NCBI RefSeq assembly: GCF_050563535.1
Contig: NZ_JBNXUO010000020.1
Span: 1 to 64,000 of the forward strand
From: Falsiroseomonas sp050563535
GTDB lineage: Bacteria > Pseudomonadota > Alphaproteobacteria > Acetobacterales > Acetobacteraceae
DNA length: 64,000 nucleotides
Reading direction: 5' to 3'
Shown: piece by piece, positions 8,603-17,862 of the stretch
How positions within the stretch are numbered: position 1 is the stretch's first letter
Layout: every line of letters begins with the position of its first letter
Made by a program: the position numbers and the translations under genes
The notes under the pieces: model-generated
Seen by the model: the letters and a program-made list of their open reading frames with translations, nothing else
Told to the model about the DNA's origin: nothing
Database searches by the model: none

Positions 8603-9224
8603 CAGCGGCGCTGCAACGGATGTCGTGGATGCGGAGGATGGTGGCCTCGGGGTCGGTCCGGCTTGCGAACTGCTCGGCGCGGAATGTCCATTCGACGGAT
8701 GCGGCGGTCAACTCGGCGCTCGCCGTGCGCCCTTTCGGGAAGATGGCGGTCCCGCCCGGGGCGAGCAGGCGGGAGGCATGGCCCAGCAGCACCGAAAGCG
8801 GGGCGAGGGCGCGCGCGGTGACGACGCCCACCGGTGGAAGCCGCAGGTTCTCGATCCGTGTCGCATGCACGCGGACGTGGCGCAGGCCCAGCCGGGCGGC
8901 GGCTTCGGTCAGGAAGGCTGCCTTGCGGTGGTCGGACTCGACCAGATGGACGGGGCGATCGGTGGCCGCGGCAAGGACGAGGCCGGGGAAGCCGCCGCCG
9001 GAGCCGAGATCGGCGAGCGCAGTCGCGTCGTCCGGCAGGAGCGACAGGAGTTGCAGCGAATCGGCCAGGTGGCGGGTGCGGATCGCCTCGGGCGCGGCAT
9101 CGGCGACGAGGTTGATCCGGGCATTCCAGCGCAGGAGCAGGTCGAGGAACGCGTCGAGGCGCCGGAGGGCGGCCGCGTCGAGCCGGGGCTCGGGGAGCGG
9201 TGCGGGCAGGGGGCGGCCCGGCAT
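8595..9224 (-). CDS. rsmG: 16S rRNA (guanine-527-N7) methyltransferase RsmG (GidB)
   Basis: This 209-residue SAM methyltransferase has the motif I signature DLGSGGGFPGLVLA and the RHLADSLQLL segment typical of RsmG. It modifies G527 of 16S rRNA. I chose ATG 9224 because a GAAGGG-type ribosome-binding site lies just upstream. A GTG at 9257 in frame is an alternative that would add 11 residues. The gene lies between mnmG and parA, the standard gidA-gidB-soj order. Confidence 0.95.
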   Translation of the reverse strand: MPGRPLPAPLPEPRLDAAALRRLDAFLDLLLRWNARINLVADAAPEAIRTRHLADSLQLLSLLPDDATALADLGSGGGFPGLVLAAATDRPVHLVESDHRKAAFLTEAAARLGLRHVRVHATRIENLRLPPVGVVTARALAPLSVLLGHASRLLAPGGTAIFPKGRTASAELTAASVEWTFRAEQFASRTDPEATILRIHDIRCSAADA

Positions 9225-9266
9225 GTCCGACCCTTCATCCGGTCTTGCTTGAACCACGTCGAATCC

Positions 9267-11135
9267 TCAGCCCTGCGCGCCGCGCCGGAGATGGACGGCG
9301 AGGGCCGCGATGGCCGCCGGGGTGATCCCCGGAACCCGCCCGGCACTGCCCAGGCTGGCGGGACGGGCGCGGGAGAGGCGGCCCTGCATCTCGTTCGAGA
9401 GGCCCGGAACGCGGGAGAAGTCGAGACCATCGGGGATCGCCAGGCGCTCCTCACGCTCCAGCAGGCGCCGCTCCGCTTCCTGCCGACGGAGATGCGGGGC
9501 ATAGGCGGCCTCGGCCTCGACCTGCAGGGCGACGTCGGATGGCAGCTCGGCGAGCCAGGGAAACACGACCGCGGCGGCCACGGCGGTGATGCCGGGAAGG
9601 GCGAGCACCTCGAGCGCGGTGCGCCGGCGGCCATCCTGGTTGATGTCGATCCCGGCCTCCGCCAGGGCGGCCGGCGTGGCAGTGGCCGAGGCGGCGCGGG
9701 CCATCGCATCCGCGACCGCGCCAGCGAAGGCTGCGTGGCGCCGCGCCCGTTCGCCCCCGATGCAGCCCCAGGCCATGCCCTGCCCGGTCAGCCGCAGCCC
9801 GGCATTGTCGGCGCGCAGGCTCAGGCGATGTTCGGCCCGGGCCGTCAGCATCCGATAGGGTTCCGACACCCCTTGCAGCACCAGGTCGTCGATGAGAACA
9901 CCGATATAGGCTTCGGACCGTCGCAGCACCCGGTCTGGACACGCCCCGCCCGCCCGCAGCGCGGCGTTCAGCCCGGCCATCACGCCCTGCCCCGCCGCTT
10001 CCTCGTAGCCGGTGGTGCCGTTGATCTGCCCGGCCAGGAACAACCGGGGGACCGACTTCACCTCGAGCGATGGATGCAGCACGCGGGGATCGACATGGTC
10101 GTACTCGATCGCATAGCCCGGCTTCAGGACCCGTGCCCTCGACAGCCCGGGCATCGAGGCGATCAGCCGCGCCTGGATGTCCTCCGGCAGGCTGGTGGAG
10201 ATGCCGTTGGGATAGACGGTGTCGTCGTCCAGGCCTTCCGGTTCCAGGAACACCTGGTGCCTGTCGCGGTCGGCGAAGCGGACGACCTTGTCCTCGATGG
10301 ACGGGCAGTAGCGTGGGCCGGCCCCCTGGATGCGCCCGCCATAGACGGCGCTGCGGTGCAGGTTGGCCCGGATCAGCGCATGGGTTTCGGGCGTGGTGCT
10401 GGTGATGCGGCAGACCACCTGCGGGTTGCGGATGCGGTCCGTCAGCCAGGACAGGGGCTCGGGCGGGTCATCCCCGGGCTGCGGCTCCAGCATGTCCCAG
10501 TCGATGCTGCGCCCGTCGAGCCGGGGCGGCGTTCCGGTCTTGAGTCTTGCCAGGGGCAGGCGAAGGCGTTCCAGCGCGAGGGCCAGGCCGATCGCGGGCG
10601 CATCGCCACGGCGGCCGGCGGGGATCCGCTGCTCGCCCAGGTGGATTTCGCCCCGCAGGAAGGTGCCCGTCGTGATGACGAGGGCGCCGCAGGCGATGCG
10701 GAGGCCGCCCGCCAGGATGACCGCGGAAACCTCGCACTCTCGGCCGATCTCCAGGTCCTCGGCGCTGCCTTCGTGAAGGGTCAGGTTGGGGGTGGCGTCC
10801 AGCAGTTGCCGGACGGCCCGGCGGTACAGCTTGCGGTCGGCCTGCGCGCGAGGCCCGCGCACCGCCGGCCCCTTGCTGCGGTTCAGCAGCTTGACATGGA
10901 TCGCCGCCATATCGGCGGCGCGGGCCATCAACCCATCCAGCGCGTCGATCTCGCGCACCAGATGCCCCTTGCCGATCCCTCCGATCGCGGGGTTGCAGGA
11001 CATCTCGCCGATCGTGTCGAGGCGATGGGTCAGCAGCAGGGTCCGGGCGCCGCAGCGCGCGGCCGCCGCCGCGGCCTCGCATCCGGCGTGCCCACCGCCG
11101 ACCACCACGACATCGAAGCGCATCGTCCCGTCCAT
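9267..11135 (-). CDS. mnmG: tRNA uridine-5-carboxymethylaminomethyl modification enzyme MnmG (GidA)
   Basis: This 622-residue FAD protein works with MnmE to install the 5-carboxymethylaminomethyl group at U34 of several tRNAs. It shows the dinucleotide-binding motif VVGGGHAGCEAA at the N terminus, the family block CNPAIGGIGKGHLVREID, and later GLFLAG-type FAD contacts (PRLFLAGQINGTTGYEEAA). ATG 11135 is used; ATG 11123 four codons later starts directly at the Rossmann strand and is equally possible. mnmE lies upstream in the same orientation, so the two partners are neighbours. Confidence 0.98.
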   Translation of the reverse strand: MDGTMRFDVVVVGGGHAGCEAAAAAARCGARTLLLTHRLDTIGEMSCNPAIGGIGKGHLVREIDALDGLMARAADMAAIHVKLLNRSKGPAVRGPRAQADRKLYRRAVRQLLDATPNLTLHEGSAEDLEIGRECEVSAVILAGGLRIACGALVITTGTFLRGEIHLGEQRIPAGRRGDAPAIGLALALERLRLPLARLKTGTPPRLDGRSIDWDMLEPQPGDDPPEPLSWLTDRIRNPQVVCRITSTTPETHALIRANLHRSAVYGGRIQGAGPRYCPSIEDKVVRFADRDRHQVFLEPEGLDDDTVYPNGISTSLPEDIQARLIASMPGLSRARVLKPGYAIEYDHVDPRVLHPSLEVKSVPRLFLAGQINGTTGYEEAAGQGVMAGLNAALRAGGACPDRVLRRSEAYIGVLIDDLVLQGVSEPYRMLTARAEHRLSLRADNAGLRLTGQGMAWGCIGGERARRHAAFAGAVADAMARAASATATPAALAEAGIDINQDGRRRTALEVLALPGITAVAAAVVFPWLAELPSDVALQVEAEAAYAPHLRRQEAERRLLEREERLAIPDGLDFSRVPGLSNEMQGRLSRARPASLGSAGRVPGITPAAIAALAVHLRRGAQG

Positions 11136-11203
11136 GCGGCGCGATATAGCGCATTCCGGGCCGATGTCTGTTGCCTAGGATGCAGACGCGGCCTGCGTGC
11201 GCC

Positions 11204-12532
11204 CTATTTCCCGATGCAGAAGTCGCGAAAGACGGAATCGAGGATGGCCTCCACTTCGACCCTTCCCGTCAGGCGCCCCAGCGCCTGCAGCGCCGCGCGG
11301 TAATCCTCGGCGGCGAGTTCCGGAAGGCGGGCCTGCTGCGCGGCGGCCAGCGCGGCCATCGCCTCGGCGATCGCGGCCCTGTGGCGTGCCCGCGTCAGCA
11401 CGGGAGCGGCGCCGATGCCGGCGAGACGCTGCGCTTCCTGCGCCAGGGCGGCGCGCAGCCCGGCGAACCCGTCGCCGGTGCGGGCGCTGACGGGCAGGAC
11501 CCGGCGGCCCGCGAGTTCGACCGGCACGGGGGCGAGATCGCTCTTGTTCACCACCACCAGGCTGTCCGCGCGCTGCCCCAGGAGGTCGAGCGTTTCCCGT
11601 TCGGGCGTGCGGTCCGCGGCGAAGACGGCCATGACGATGTCGGCATTCCTGCCCAGCGCCTCGGCGCGACGCACGCCCTCCTCCTCGATCTCGTCCGTGG
11701 TGCTGCGCAACCCGGCGGTGTCGGAGATGAAGGCCGGCACACCCGCGAGGTCGAGGCGGCTTTCCACCACGTCGCGCGTCGTGCCGGGCCGGGCCGAGAC
11801 GATCGCGGCCGGGCGGCCGAGGAGAAGATTGAGCAATGACGACTTGCCGGCGTTCGGCGCGCCGAGGATGGCGACCGACAATCCCTCCCGCATCCTCTCT
11901 CCACGGCCACCGTCGTCGAGATGGGCAGCCATCTCGGCAGCGAGCGCATGGGCGGCCAGGCGCGCCTTCTCGTCCAGGTCGCTCGGCAGGTCGTCCATCT
12001 CGAATTCGATCGCTGCTTCCTGGTGGGCAAGGATGCGGGTGGCCCTCGCGACCCAGTCTCCATAGAGGTGCGACAGGGCGCCGTCCGCTTGGCGCAGGGC
12101 CTGGCGGCGCTGGCCCTCCGTCTCGGCCTGGATGAGGTCCGCGATCGCCTCGCACTGCGTCAGGTCGAGCTTGCCGTGTAGGAAGGCACGGCGCGTGAAT
12201 TCGCCCGGCTCCGCAGGCCGGCATCCCAACCGGATGAGGGCGCCCGACACCGCCTCCCAGACGGCGGTGCCGCCGTGCAGGTGCAGTTCCGCCGCGCTCT
12301 CGCCCGTGTAGCTGGCCGGGCCGGGGAACCACAGGACAAGCGCGTGATCCAGCACCTCCCCGCTGCCGGGCGCGAGGAGGCGCCGGAGGCTTGCATGGCG
12401 CGGGCGCGGCAGCCTGCCGCAGAGGGCCGAAAGGACCCGCCCGCTCTCTCCACCGGACAACCGGACCAGGGTGACTGCGGCTGCCCCTGTTCCAGATGCG
12501 CGCGCGAAGATGGTGTCGAGGGCACCGGTCAC
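11204..12532 (-). CDS. mnmE: tRNA modification GTPase MnmE (TrmE)
   Basis: This 442-residue GTPase is the partner of MnmG. It has the N-terminal formyl-THF-binding domain, a helical domain, and an inserted G domain with the P-loop GAPNAGKSSLLN, the switch DTAGLR and NKSD. The invariant C-terminal catalytic Cys sits in FCIGK at the very end. The start codon is GTG 12532. The parS palindrome lies only 31 bp upstream, inside what must be this gene's promoter region, so ParB loading could influence its transcription. Confidence 0.97.
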   Translation of the reverse strand: MTGALDTIFARASGTGAAAVTLVRLSGGESGRVLSALCGRLPRPRHASLRRLLAPGSGEVLDHALVLWFPGPASYTGESAAELHLHGGTAVWEAVSGALIRLGCRPAEPGEFTRRAFLHGKLDLTQCEAIADLIQAETEGQRRQALRQADGALSHLYGDWVARATRILAHQEAAIEFEMDDLPSDLDEKARLAAHALAAEMAAHLDDGGRGERMREGLSVAILGAPNAGKSSLLNLLLGRPAAIVSARPGTTRDVVESRLDLAGVPAFISDTAGLRSTTDEIEEEGVRRAEALGRNADIVMAVFAADRTPERETLDLLGQRADSLVVVNKSDLAPVPVELAGRRVLPVSARTGDGFAGLRAALAQEAQRLAGIGAAPVLTRARHRAAIAEAMAALAAAQQARLPELAAEDYRAALQALGRLTGRVEVEAILDSVFRDFCIGK

Positions 12533-12562
12533 GCAGCAATCCAGCCGCGAACCTGCCGCGTC

Positions 12563-12584
12563 GAGTGTTTCACGTGAAACACTC
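12563..12584. other. parS centromere site (ParB-binding), mnmE upstream copy
   Basis: A 22-bp perfect palindrome contains the 16-bp core TGTTTCACGTGAAACA at 12566-12581, identical to the canonical bacterial parS consensus core. It lies 4.8 kb from parB and just upstream of mnmE, a common alphaproteobacterial arrangement. Confidence 0.93.
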
Positions 12585-12642
12585 CAGTGGTGACAGGGAT
12601 GTGGCAGGACGCGGTTTCAGGGCAGCCGGCAGGGTGCATCGG

Positions 12643-13023
12643 TCACCCCTTCCCGACGATGTCCTGCTCCGTAATCATGAGCCGGTGCGCCCTTCCGCCC
12701 TGGACGAGATGCGCTTCGAGGATCTCGTCCACATCGCCCCGGGTCTTCGGGCTGTACCAGATGCCCTCCGGATAGATGACCATGGTCGGCCCGAATTCGC
12801 ATCGGTCCAGGCAGCCGGCCTGGTTCACCCGGACCTGCTTCAGCCCGAGCTCCTTGGCCCTCGCCTTCATGTAATCGCGCAGGTCCTCGCTGCCGCGCGC
12901 CGCGCAGGACCCCCGGCGGTGTCCGTCCGGCCGCCGGTTGCAGCAGACGAAGACATGGGCCCGGAAGTAGGGCGGCGGGTCCGTTTCCGACATTGCGGGG
13001 ATCGCGTCAGGAAGGTCGGTCAC
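12643..13023 (-). CDS. (2Fe-2S) thioredoxin-like ferredoxin
   Basis: This 126-residue protein has the layout of thioredoxin-like [2Fe-2S] ferredoxins: a strand FRAHVFVCCNRRPDG, a later GSC, then NQAGCLDRCEFGP followed by VIYPEGIWY. Those cysteines are the probable cluster ligands. It is a likely soluble electron carrier with unknown partner. The GTG at 13023 is preferred because AAGGAG lies six bases upstream; ATG 12993 inside the frame has no such site. It is transcribed toward parS and mnmE. Confidence 0.85.
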   Translation of the reverse strand: MTDLPDAIPAMSETDPPPYFRAHVFVCCNRRPDGHRRGSCAARGSEDLRDYMKARAKELGLKQVRVNQAGCLDRCEFGPTMVIYPEGIWYSPKTRGDVDEILEAHLVQGGRAHRLMITEQDIVGKG

Positions 13024-13235
13024 GGCAATCTCCTTGGGTCGGGCGCCTGGTCCCGCGATGTAGCGGCCGGGGCGCGCTGCCGCCAGGGCCGGGCATGGCC
13101 CGACATGCGCCTTCCACCTCGGCCCTAGCCAGCCCCGCAGCGCCCGGCCCGGTCGCGCCGATCCTCCCGCAACGCACCCCCGCTTGACGGAAGGCCGCCG
13201 GTTGTGGCGCATGGCGCGCCTCCTGGATCCCCGGA

Positions 13236-13757
13236 ATGCCGCAACTCACCTGCCTCACCCCGATCGGCGAGATCACCGTCTCGGAAGAGGACGGCAGCAT
13301 CGTCGCACTCGACTGGGGCCGCGGTCGCGACCAGACGCGCAGCACGCTGCTGGTGGAAGCAGTGGGACAGATCCAGGACTACTTCGACGGACGCCGGATG
13401 CGTTTCGACCTGCCCCTCGCGCCGCATGGCTCCGCTTTCCAGCGGCGTGTCTGGCAGGCCCTCCAGGACATTCCCCCGGGAGAGACGCGGTCCTATGGCG
13501 ACCTTGCCCGACTTCTCGGCTCCGCTGCCCGCGCCATCGGCCAGGCGAATGGCGCGAACCCCATCCCGATCCTGATCCCCTGCCACCGCGTCGTCGCCAC
13601 CGGCGGCATGCTTGGCGGCTATTCCGGCGGGGAGGGACCTGCGACCAAGCGCTGGCTGCTCGACCACGAGCGCCGGGCCGGATGCTCGCCGGGCGATCCG
13701 CTCGCCCTCCTCGCCCCGATGGGCAGAACCAACCTTCCAGGGACCGCATCGTCATGA
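13236..13757 (+). CDS. ogt: Methylated-DNA--[protein]-cysteine S-methyltransferase
   Basis: This 173-residue suicide DNA-repair protein takes methyl groups from O6-methylguanine onto its active cysteine, here in the invariant motif IPCHRVV near residue 118. The preceding helix-turn-helix block RVWQALQDIPPGETRSYGDL and the Asn-hinge region ANPIPILIPCH are typical of Ogt/MGMT. Its length is that of a stand-alone Ogt without the Ada N-domain. Its stop overlaps the start of the next gene (ATGA at 13754), so the quinone reductase is translationally coupled. Confidence 0.94.
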   Translation: MPQLTCLTPIGEITVSEEDGSIVALDWGRGRDQTRSTLLVEAVGQIQDYFDGRRMRFDLPLAPHGSAFQRRVWQALQDIPPGETRSYGDLARLLGSAARAIGQANGANPIPILIPCHRVVATGGMLGGYSGGEGPATKRWLLDHERRAGCSPGDPLALLAPMGRTNLPGTASS

Positions 13758-14725
13758 ACCATGCCATCCGCGTCCACGAATATGGCGGCCCCGAGCAGAT
13801 GATCTGGGAGGACGTGCCCCTGCCGGCGCCGAAGCCCGGCGAGGCCCTGGTGCGCCACCGTGCCGTCGGCCTGAACTACATCGACGTGTATTTCCGCACG
13901 GGCCTCTACAAGGCACCGTCCCTGCCCGCGACGATCGGGATGGAGGCGGCCGGCGTGGTCGAGGCGGTCGGGGAAGGCGTGACCCATGTGGCGCCCGGCG
14001 ACCGCGTCGCCTATGCCACCGCCCCGATCGGCGCCTATGCCGAAGCCCGCACCATCAAGGCGGACCGTCTGGTCAAGGTGCCGGACGCGATCTCGCTCGA
14101 GCAGGCGGCGGCGATGATGCTCCAGGGAATGACCGCCTGCTTCCTGCTGACCCGCACCTACAAGGTCCAGCCCGGCCAAACCATCCTCATCCACGCCGCG
14201 GCGGGCGGCGTCGGCCTGATCATGACGCAATGGGCCAAGCATATCGGCTGCACCGTGATCGGCTGCGTCAGCACGGAGGAGAAGGCCGCCCTCGCCCGCG
14301 CCCACGGGGCCGATCACGTCGTGGTCGGCATCGAAGCGCTTCCCGCACAGGTGAAGGAGATCACCGGAGGCGCGATGCTGCCCGTCGTCTTCGACAGCGT
14401 CGGCCGCGACACCTTCACCACATCCCTCGACTGCCTTGCCCCCTACGGCATGATGGTGTCCTTCGGGAATGCCTCGGGTCCGGTGACGACCGATATCGGC
14501 ATCCTCGCCGCCAAGGGCTCGCTCTACCTCACGCGGCCGACCCTCGCGACCTACACCGCGAAGCGCGAGGACCTGGAAGCGCATTCCGCGGCGCTCTTCG
14601 ACGTGGTCGCGCAGGGCAAGGTGAACATCCGGGTCAATCAGACCTTCGCCTTGAAGGATGCGGCCGAAGCGCACCGTGCCCTCGAGGCACGGAGGACGAC
14701 CGGCAGCACCGTCCTGCTCCCGTAG
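13754..14725 (+). CDS. NADPH:quinone oxidoreductase (zeta-crystallin-like MDR family)
   Basis: This 323-residue medium-chain dehydrogenase has the quinone-reductase opening IRVHEYGGPEQMIWEDV, the segment VGLNYIDVYFRTG, and the NADPH-binding Rossmann motif HAAAGGVGLIMTQWAK. The catalytic zinc ligands of alcohol dehydrogenases are absent, as expected for QOR. It probably reduces quinones in the cytosol. It overlaps ogt by 4 bp; the shared unit could be a stress-related operon, which is inference. It converges on the GNAT gene across a strong hairpin. Confidence 0.92.
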   Translation: MNHAIRVHEYGGPEQMIWEDVPLPAPKPGEALVRHRAVGLNYIDVYFRTGLYKAPSLPATIGMEAAGVVEAVGEGVTHVAPGDRVAYATAPIGAYAEARTIKADRLVKVPDAISLEQAAAMMLQGMTACFLLTRTYKVQPGQTILIHAAAGGVGLIMTQWAKHIGCTVIGCVSTEEKAALARAHGADHVVVGIEALPAQVKEITGGAMLPVVFDSVGRDTFTTSLDCLAPYGMMVSFGNASGPVTTDIGILAAKGSLYLTRPTLATYTAKREDLEAHSAALFDVVAQGKVNIRVNQTFALKDAAEAHRALEARRTTGSTVLLP

Positions 14726-14746
14726 TGCCCGCCCGCGCCAGGGATT

Positions 14747-14786
14747 GGCGGCGGCGTGACCCGGAGCCCTGGGTCACGCCACCGCC
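14747..14786. terminator. Bidirectional terminator-like hairpin between qor-like and GNAT genes
   Basis: Arms 14747-14762 and 14771-14786 pair over 15 bp with a single mismatch around an 8-base loop. It lies between two convergent genes. No T-tract follows on either strand, so termination would be weak or rho-assisted. Confidence 0.6.
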
Positions 14787-14819
14787 GAAGGCAAACCGGG
14801 CACAGGCCCGCCGGATGGC

Positions 14820-15575
14820 TCACGCCCGGACCAGGTACCGGTAGCGATACCGCTCCCGCAGCCCGAGCCCGGCATTGAGCGCGAGCGACGCGGCATTGGC
14901 GCAGGACACCTGCGCATAGGCGAACTCCGCCCCCATCCCGCGAGCCCAGCACCCCGCCGCCGCCATCACCCGCTGCCCAAGGCCGCGGCGGCGGAATTCC
15001 GGTCGCACCGCCAGATCGAACAGCCCGGCAAGGGGGCCATCGGCCGTCGCGAAGGCGCAGGCGGCCGGGACGCCGCCCTCGTGCAGCAACAGCCAGGCTG
15101 CAGGCATGCCCAGCAGGTCCTTCATGCCGAGCTTCTCGGCCCGCCGCGCCGGAACCTGATGCTCCGCCGTGCCGACGACCTCCATCCATTCGGGGTCCGG
15201 ACCATCGAGGACCGTCACCGCGTCATCGGCGCGCGCGAAGCCGGCAAGCGGCCCGCAGAGCACCTGGCTCTCATCCACCTCCCGGTAGCCCCGGCCCAGC
15301 AACAGCGGGCCCAGCCCGATCGGGTCGAGGGGTGTCGAGCGGAAGCGGCAGGCACGCCCGAACCGGGCATAGAAGGCTTCCACCCGGGCGACCCTCTCCG
15401 GCAGCGCCGGGTCCTCGGCGGGGTCGAGCGAGCACGCCGAATTGGCGCGTCCCGTGCCGCCCAGGAAGGTCCTGACCACGAAGGGTCCCTCGAACAGCAG
15501 GCGTGGCGCGGGCACCGCGGCCAGCGTCGCTCGCTCGATCGCGCGGATGCCGGGCAGGCCTGCATCCCCGGCCAT
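14820..15575 (-). CDS. GNAT family N-acetyltransferase
   Basis: This 251-residue protein has a C-terminal GNAT fold with the acetyl-CoA loop RPEFRRRGLGQRVMAAA and the following ANAASLALNAGLGLRERYRYRYL. The N-terminal half is family-specific and gives no substrate clue. The start at 15575 follows the HD gene's stop by two bases, so the two are an operon. Substrate unknown. Confidence 0.85.
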   Translation of the reverse strand: MAGDAGLPGIRAIERATLAAVPAPRLLFEGPFVVRTFLGGTGRANSACSLDPAEDPALPERVARVEAFYARFGRACRFRSTPLDPIGLGPLLLGRGYREVDESQVLCGPLAGFARADDAVTVLDGPDPEWMEVVGTAEHQVPARRAEKLGMKDLLGMPAAWLLLHEGGVPAACAFATADGPLAGLFDLAVRPEFRRRGLGQRVMAAAGCWARGMGAEFAYAQVSCANAASLALNAGLGLRERYRYRYLVRA

Positions 15576-15577
15576 GC

Positions 15578-16144
15578 TCACGCCTCCGCCGCCAAGCGGG
15601 CCATCACGTCGCGATAGGTGCGGTCGAACAGGGCGTCGAGCGCGGGGCTCGCGCCCTTCAGCCCGGCCGCCACGCGGCCGGCCCAGCCGACATACTCGAC
15701 CTTGCGACCATGGTCCCAATGCGGCGGCGGGCTATCGGCGATGGCGCGCAGGTTGGAGATCTTGTCCGCCAGCTTCAGCATCTTCGCCCCCGCGCTCCGC
15801 CCCGCCGCATGGCGCACCTGCAGCGCCTTCCGGGTCTCCTTGGGAAGGGAGGTGTCATCCGTCGCCTCGGCAACCAGGCCGGCCACGGCCTCGCCGAATT
15901 CCGCGACGAGATGCCCATGCGTGACCGGCTCGGGGTCGTCGCCGCTGTCCTCCACCGTGTCATGCAGCAGGCCGGCCAGCACCGCCTCCTCCGGCGCGCC
16001 ATGCTCGGCAAGGATCTGCGCCACTTCGAGGACGTGGTTCACATAGGGCTCGGCGGACGCCCCCTTGCGGCGATGGGTGGCATGCACGCGGGCGGCGAAG
16101 ACGGCCGCGCGCAGCAGCCGTGCTGACAGGGATGGCTCTGGCAT
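15578..16144 (-). CDS. HD-domain (p)ppGpp hydrolase-like protein (MESH1/SpoT-HD type)
   Basis: This 188-residue protein is a stand-alone HD domain. The motif GLLHDTVEDS (about residue 60), an upstream conserved His (YVNHVLEVA), and the later LADKISNLRAI match the metal-binding HD and ED signature of the SpoT hydrolase domain and of MESH1-like small alarmone hydrolases. The synthetase domain is absent. It could trim (p)ppGpp or NADPH-like pyrophosphates; the family supports this, but the sequence does not settle the substrate. It is followed by the GNAT gene in the same unit. Confidence 0.87.
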   Translation of the reverse strand: MPEPSLSARLLRAAVFAARVHATHRRKGASAEPYVNHVLEVAQILAEHGAPEEAVLAGLLHDTVEDSGDDPEPVTHGHLVAEFGEAVAGLVAEATDDTSLPKETRKALQVRHAAGRSAGAKMLKLADKISNLRAIADSPPPHWDHGRKVEYVGWAGRVAAGLKGASPALDALFDRTYRDVMARLAAEA

Positions 16145-16269
16145 CGTCGGGCTGAACTCCTCGGCCGCATCCTGCGCGATGCCACACAAGGCTGCCCAGG
16201 GGGGGAGGGCGGCCATGCGCCGCATCGGCGGCGGCCCGGCGCCGCGCGAAGGGCCGTCAGCCGTTCATG

Positions 16270-16308
16270 CCGCCGCGCCCCCGCCGCACGGCGGGGGGGG
16301 CGCGGCGG
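16270..16308. repeat. GC-only inverted repeat downstream of rho
   Basis: GCCGCCGCGCCCCC and its near-complement flank a short CCGCA-type centre just after the rho stop codon on the - strand. It could stabilise the rho transcript end. No U-tract follows, so I do not call it a terminator. Confidence 0.4.
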
Positions 16309-16317
16309 CGGACACCG

Positions 16318-17592
16318 TCAGGTGTTCATCGCGTCGAAGAAGTCCTGGTTGGTCTTGGAATACTTCAGCTTGTCCAGCAGGAACTCCATCGCGTCCTGCG
16401 TGCCCATCGGGTTCAGGATGCGGCGCAGCACCCACATCTTGGACAGCATCCCGCGCTCCACCAGCAGTTCCTCCTTGCGGGTGCCGGACTTGGTGATGTC
16501 GATCGCGGGGAAGGTCCGCTTGTCGGACAGCTTGCGGTCGAGGATGAGCTCCGAATTGCCGGTGCCCTTGAACTCCTCGAAGATCACCTCGTCCATGCGG
16601 CTGCCGGTGTCGATCAGCGCGGTCGCGATGATGGTGAGCGAGCCGCCTTCCTCGATGTTGCGCGCCGCGCCGAAGAAGCGCTTCGGGCGCTGCAGCGCAT
16701 TGGCGTCCACGCCGCCCGTCAGCACCTTGCCCGAGGACGGCACGACCGAGTTGTAGGCGCGGCCGAGGCGCGTGATGGAATCCAGCAGGATCACCACGTC
16801 CCGCTTGTGCTCCACCAGGCGCTTCGCCTTTTCCAGCACCATCTCGGTGACCTGGACGTGGCGCGTCGCCGGCTCGTCGAAGGTCGACGCCACGACCTCG
16901 CCGCGCACGGTGCGGGCCATGTCGGTCACCTCCTCCGGCCGCTCGTCGATCAGCAGCACGATGAGGAAGACGTCGGGGTGGTTGGCGGTGATGGACTTGG
17001 CGATGTTCTGCAGCATCACCGTCTTGCCGGTGCGCGGCGGCGCGACGATCAACGCGCGCTGGCCCATGCCGATCGGCGCGACCAGGTCGATGACGCGGTG
17101 CGTGTAGTCCTTGGTCGGACCCTTCGCCACGCTCTCGATGTCCGGGTTCTCCATCTTGAGCCGGCGCGTCGGGTAGAGCGGGGTGAGGTTGTCGAAGTTG
17201 ATGCGGTGGCGCAGCGCCTCGGGCGGCTCGAAGTTGATCGTGTCCACCTTCAGCAGCGCGAAGTAGCGCTCGCCGTCCTTCGGCGCGCGGATCTGGCCCT
17301 CCACCGTGTCGCCGGTGCGCAGGCCGAAGCGGCGCACCTGCGCGGGGGAGACGTAGATGTCGTCCGGCCCGGGCAGGAAGTTGGCCTGCGGGCTGCGCAG
17401 GAAGCCGAAGCCGTCGGGCAGGATCTCCAGCGTGCCGTCGCCGTAGATCGCCTGCTCGTTCTCCGCCAGCGTCTTCAGGATCGCGAACATGATGTCCTGC
17501 TTGCGCAAGCTGGACGCGTTCTCGATCTGCAGCGACTCGGCGAAGGCGAGCAGGTCGGCCGGGGTCTTGGCCTTGAGTTCGGAAAGATGCAT
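16318..17592 (-). CDS. rho: Transcription termination factor Rho
   Basis: This 424-residue hexameric RNA helicase contains the N-terminal Rho_N segment MHLSELKAKTPADLLA, the cold-shock-like RNA-binding domain (YGDGTLEILPDGFGFLRSP), and the P-loop APPRTGKTVML. It also has the Walker B VILLDSITRLGRAYN and the C terminus KTNQDFFDAMN. The start ATG 17592 gives the normal length; upstream in-frame codons have no similarity. It is a free-standing gene with about 270 bp of upstream non-coding DNA, enough for autoregulation by attenuation. Confidence 0.98.
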   Translation of the reverse strand: MHLSELKAKTPADLLAFAESLQIENASSLRKQDIMFAILKTLAENEQAIYGDGTLEILPDGFGFLRSPQANFLPGPDDIYVSPAQVRRFGLRTGDTVEGQIRAPKDGERYFALLKVDTINFEPPEALRHRINFDNLTPLYPTRRLKMENPDIESVAKGPTKDYTHRVIDLVAPIGMGQRALIVAPPRTGKTVMLQNIAKSITANHPDVFLIVLLIDERPEEVTDMARTVRGEVVASTFDEPATRHVQVTEMVLEKAKRLVEHKRDVVILLDSITRLGRAYNSVVPSSGKVLTGGVDANALQRPKRFFGAARNIEEGGSLTIIATALIDTGSRMDEVIFEEFKGTGNSELILDRKLSDKRTFPAIDITKSGTRKEELLVERGMLSKMWVLRRILNPMGTQDAMEFLLDKLKYSKTNQDFFDAMNT

Positions 17593-17862
17593 GGCGTCGC
17601 GTCCGTCGTGCGCGAGGAAGGGGCAGGCGGAACCCCGGGACCGGTGGGACAGGCGGCGCGCCGCTAGGCGCGGCCAGCATGCCCTTGACCGTGCCGCGCG
17701 CCCGATAAGAGGGCTTGAACCGCGGCAACCTGGGGGCTGGAAGGGAGGGATCGGCGATGTCCCGATGGGCACCGCAGGCTGGAGACCGCCCGCAATCCCG
17801 TGTCGTGACGCCCGGCCGACTGCCGGTAGGCACCGCGAACCTAGGGGTCGCCGCGCCGACCG

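Noticed and set aside
8430..11303. 957-codon open frame on the + strand
   Set aside because: It lies antisense to rsmG and mnmG, whose products are clear, and reads as a low-complexity shadow of GC-rich DNA.
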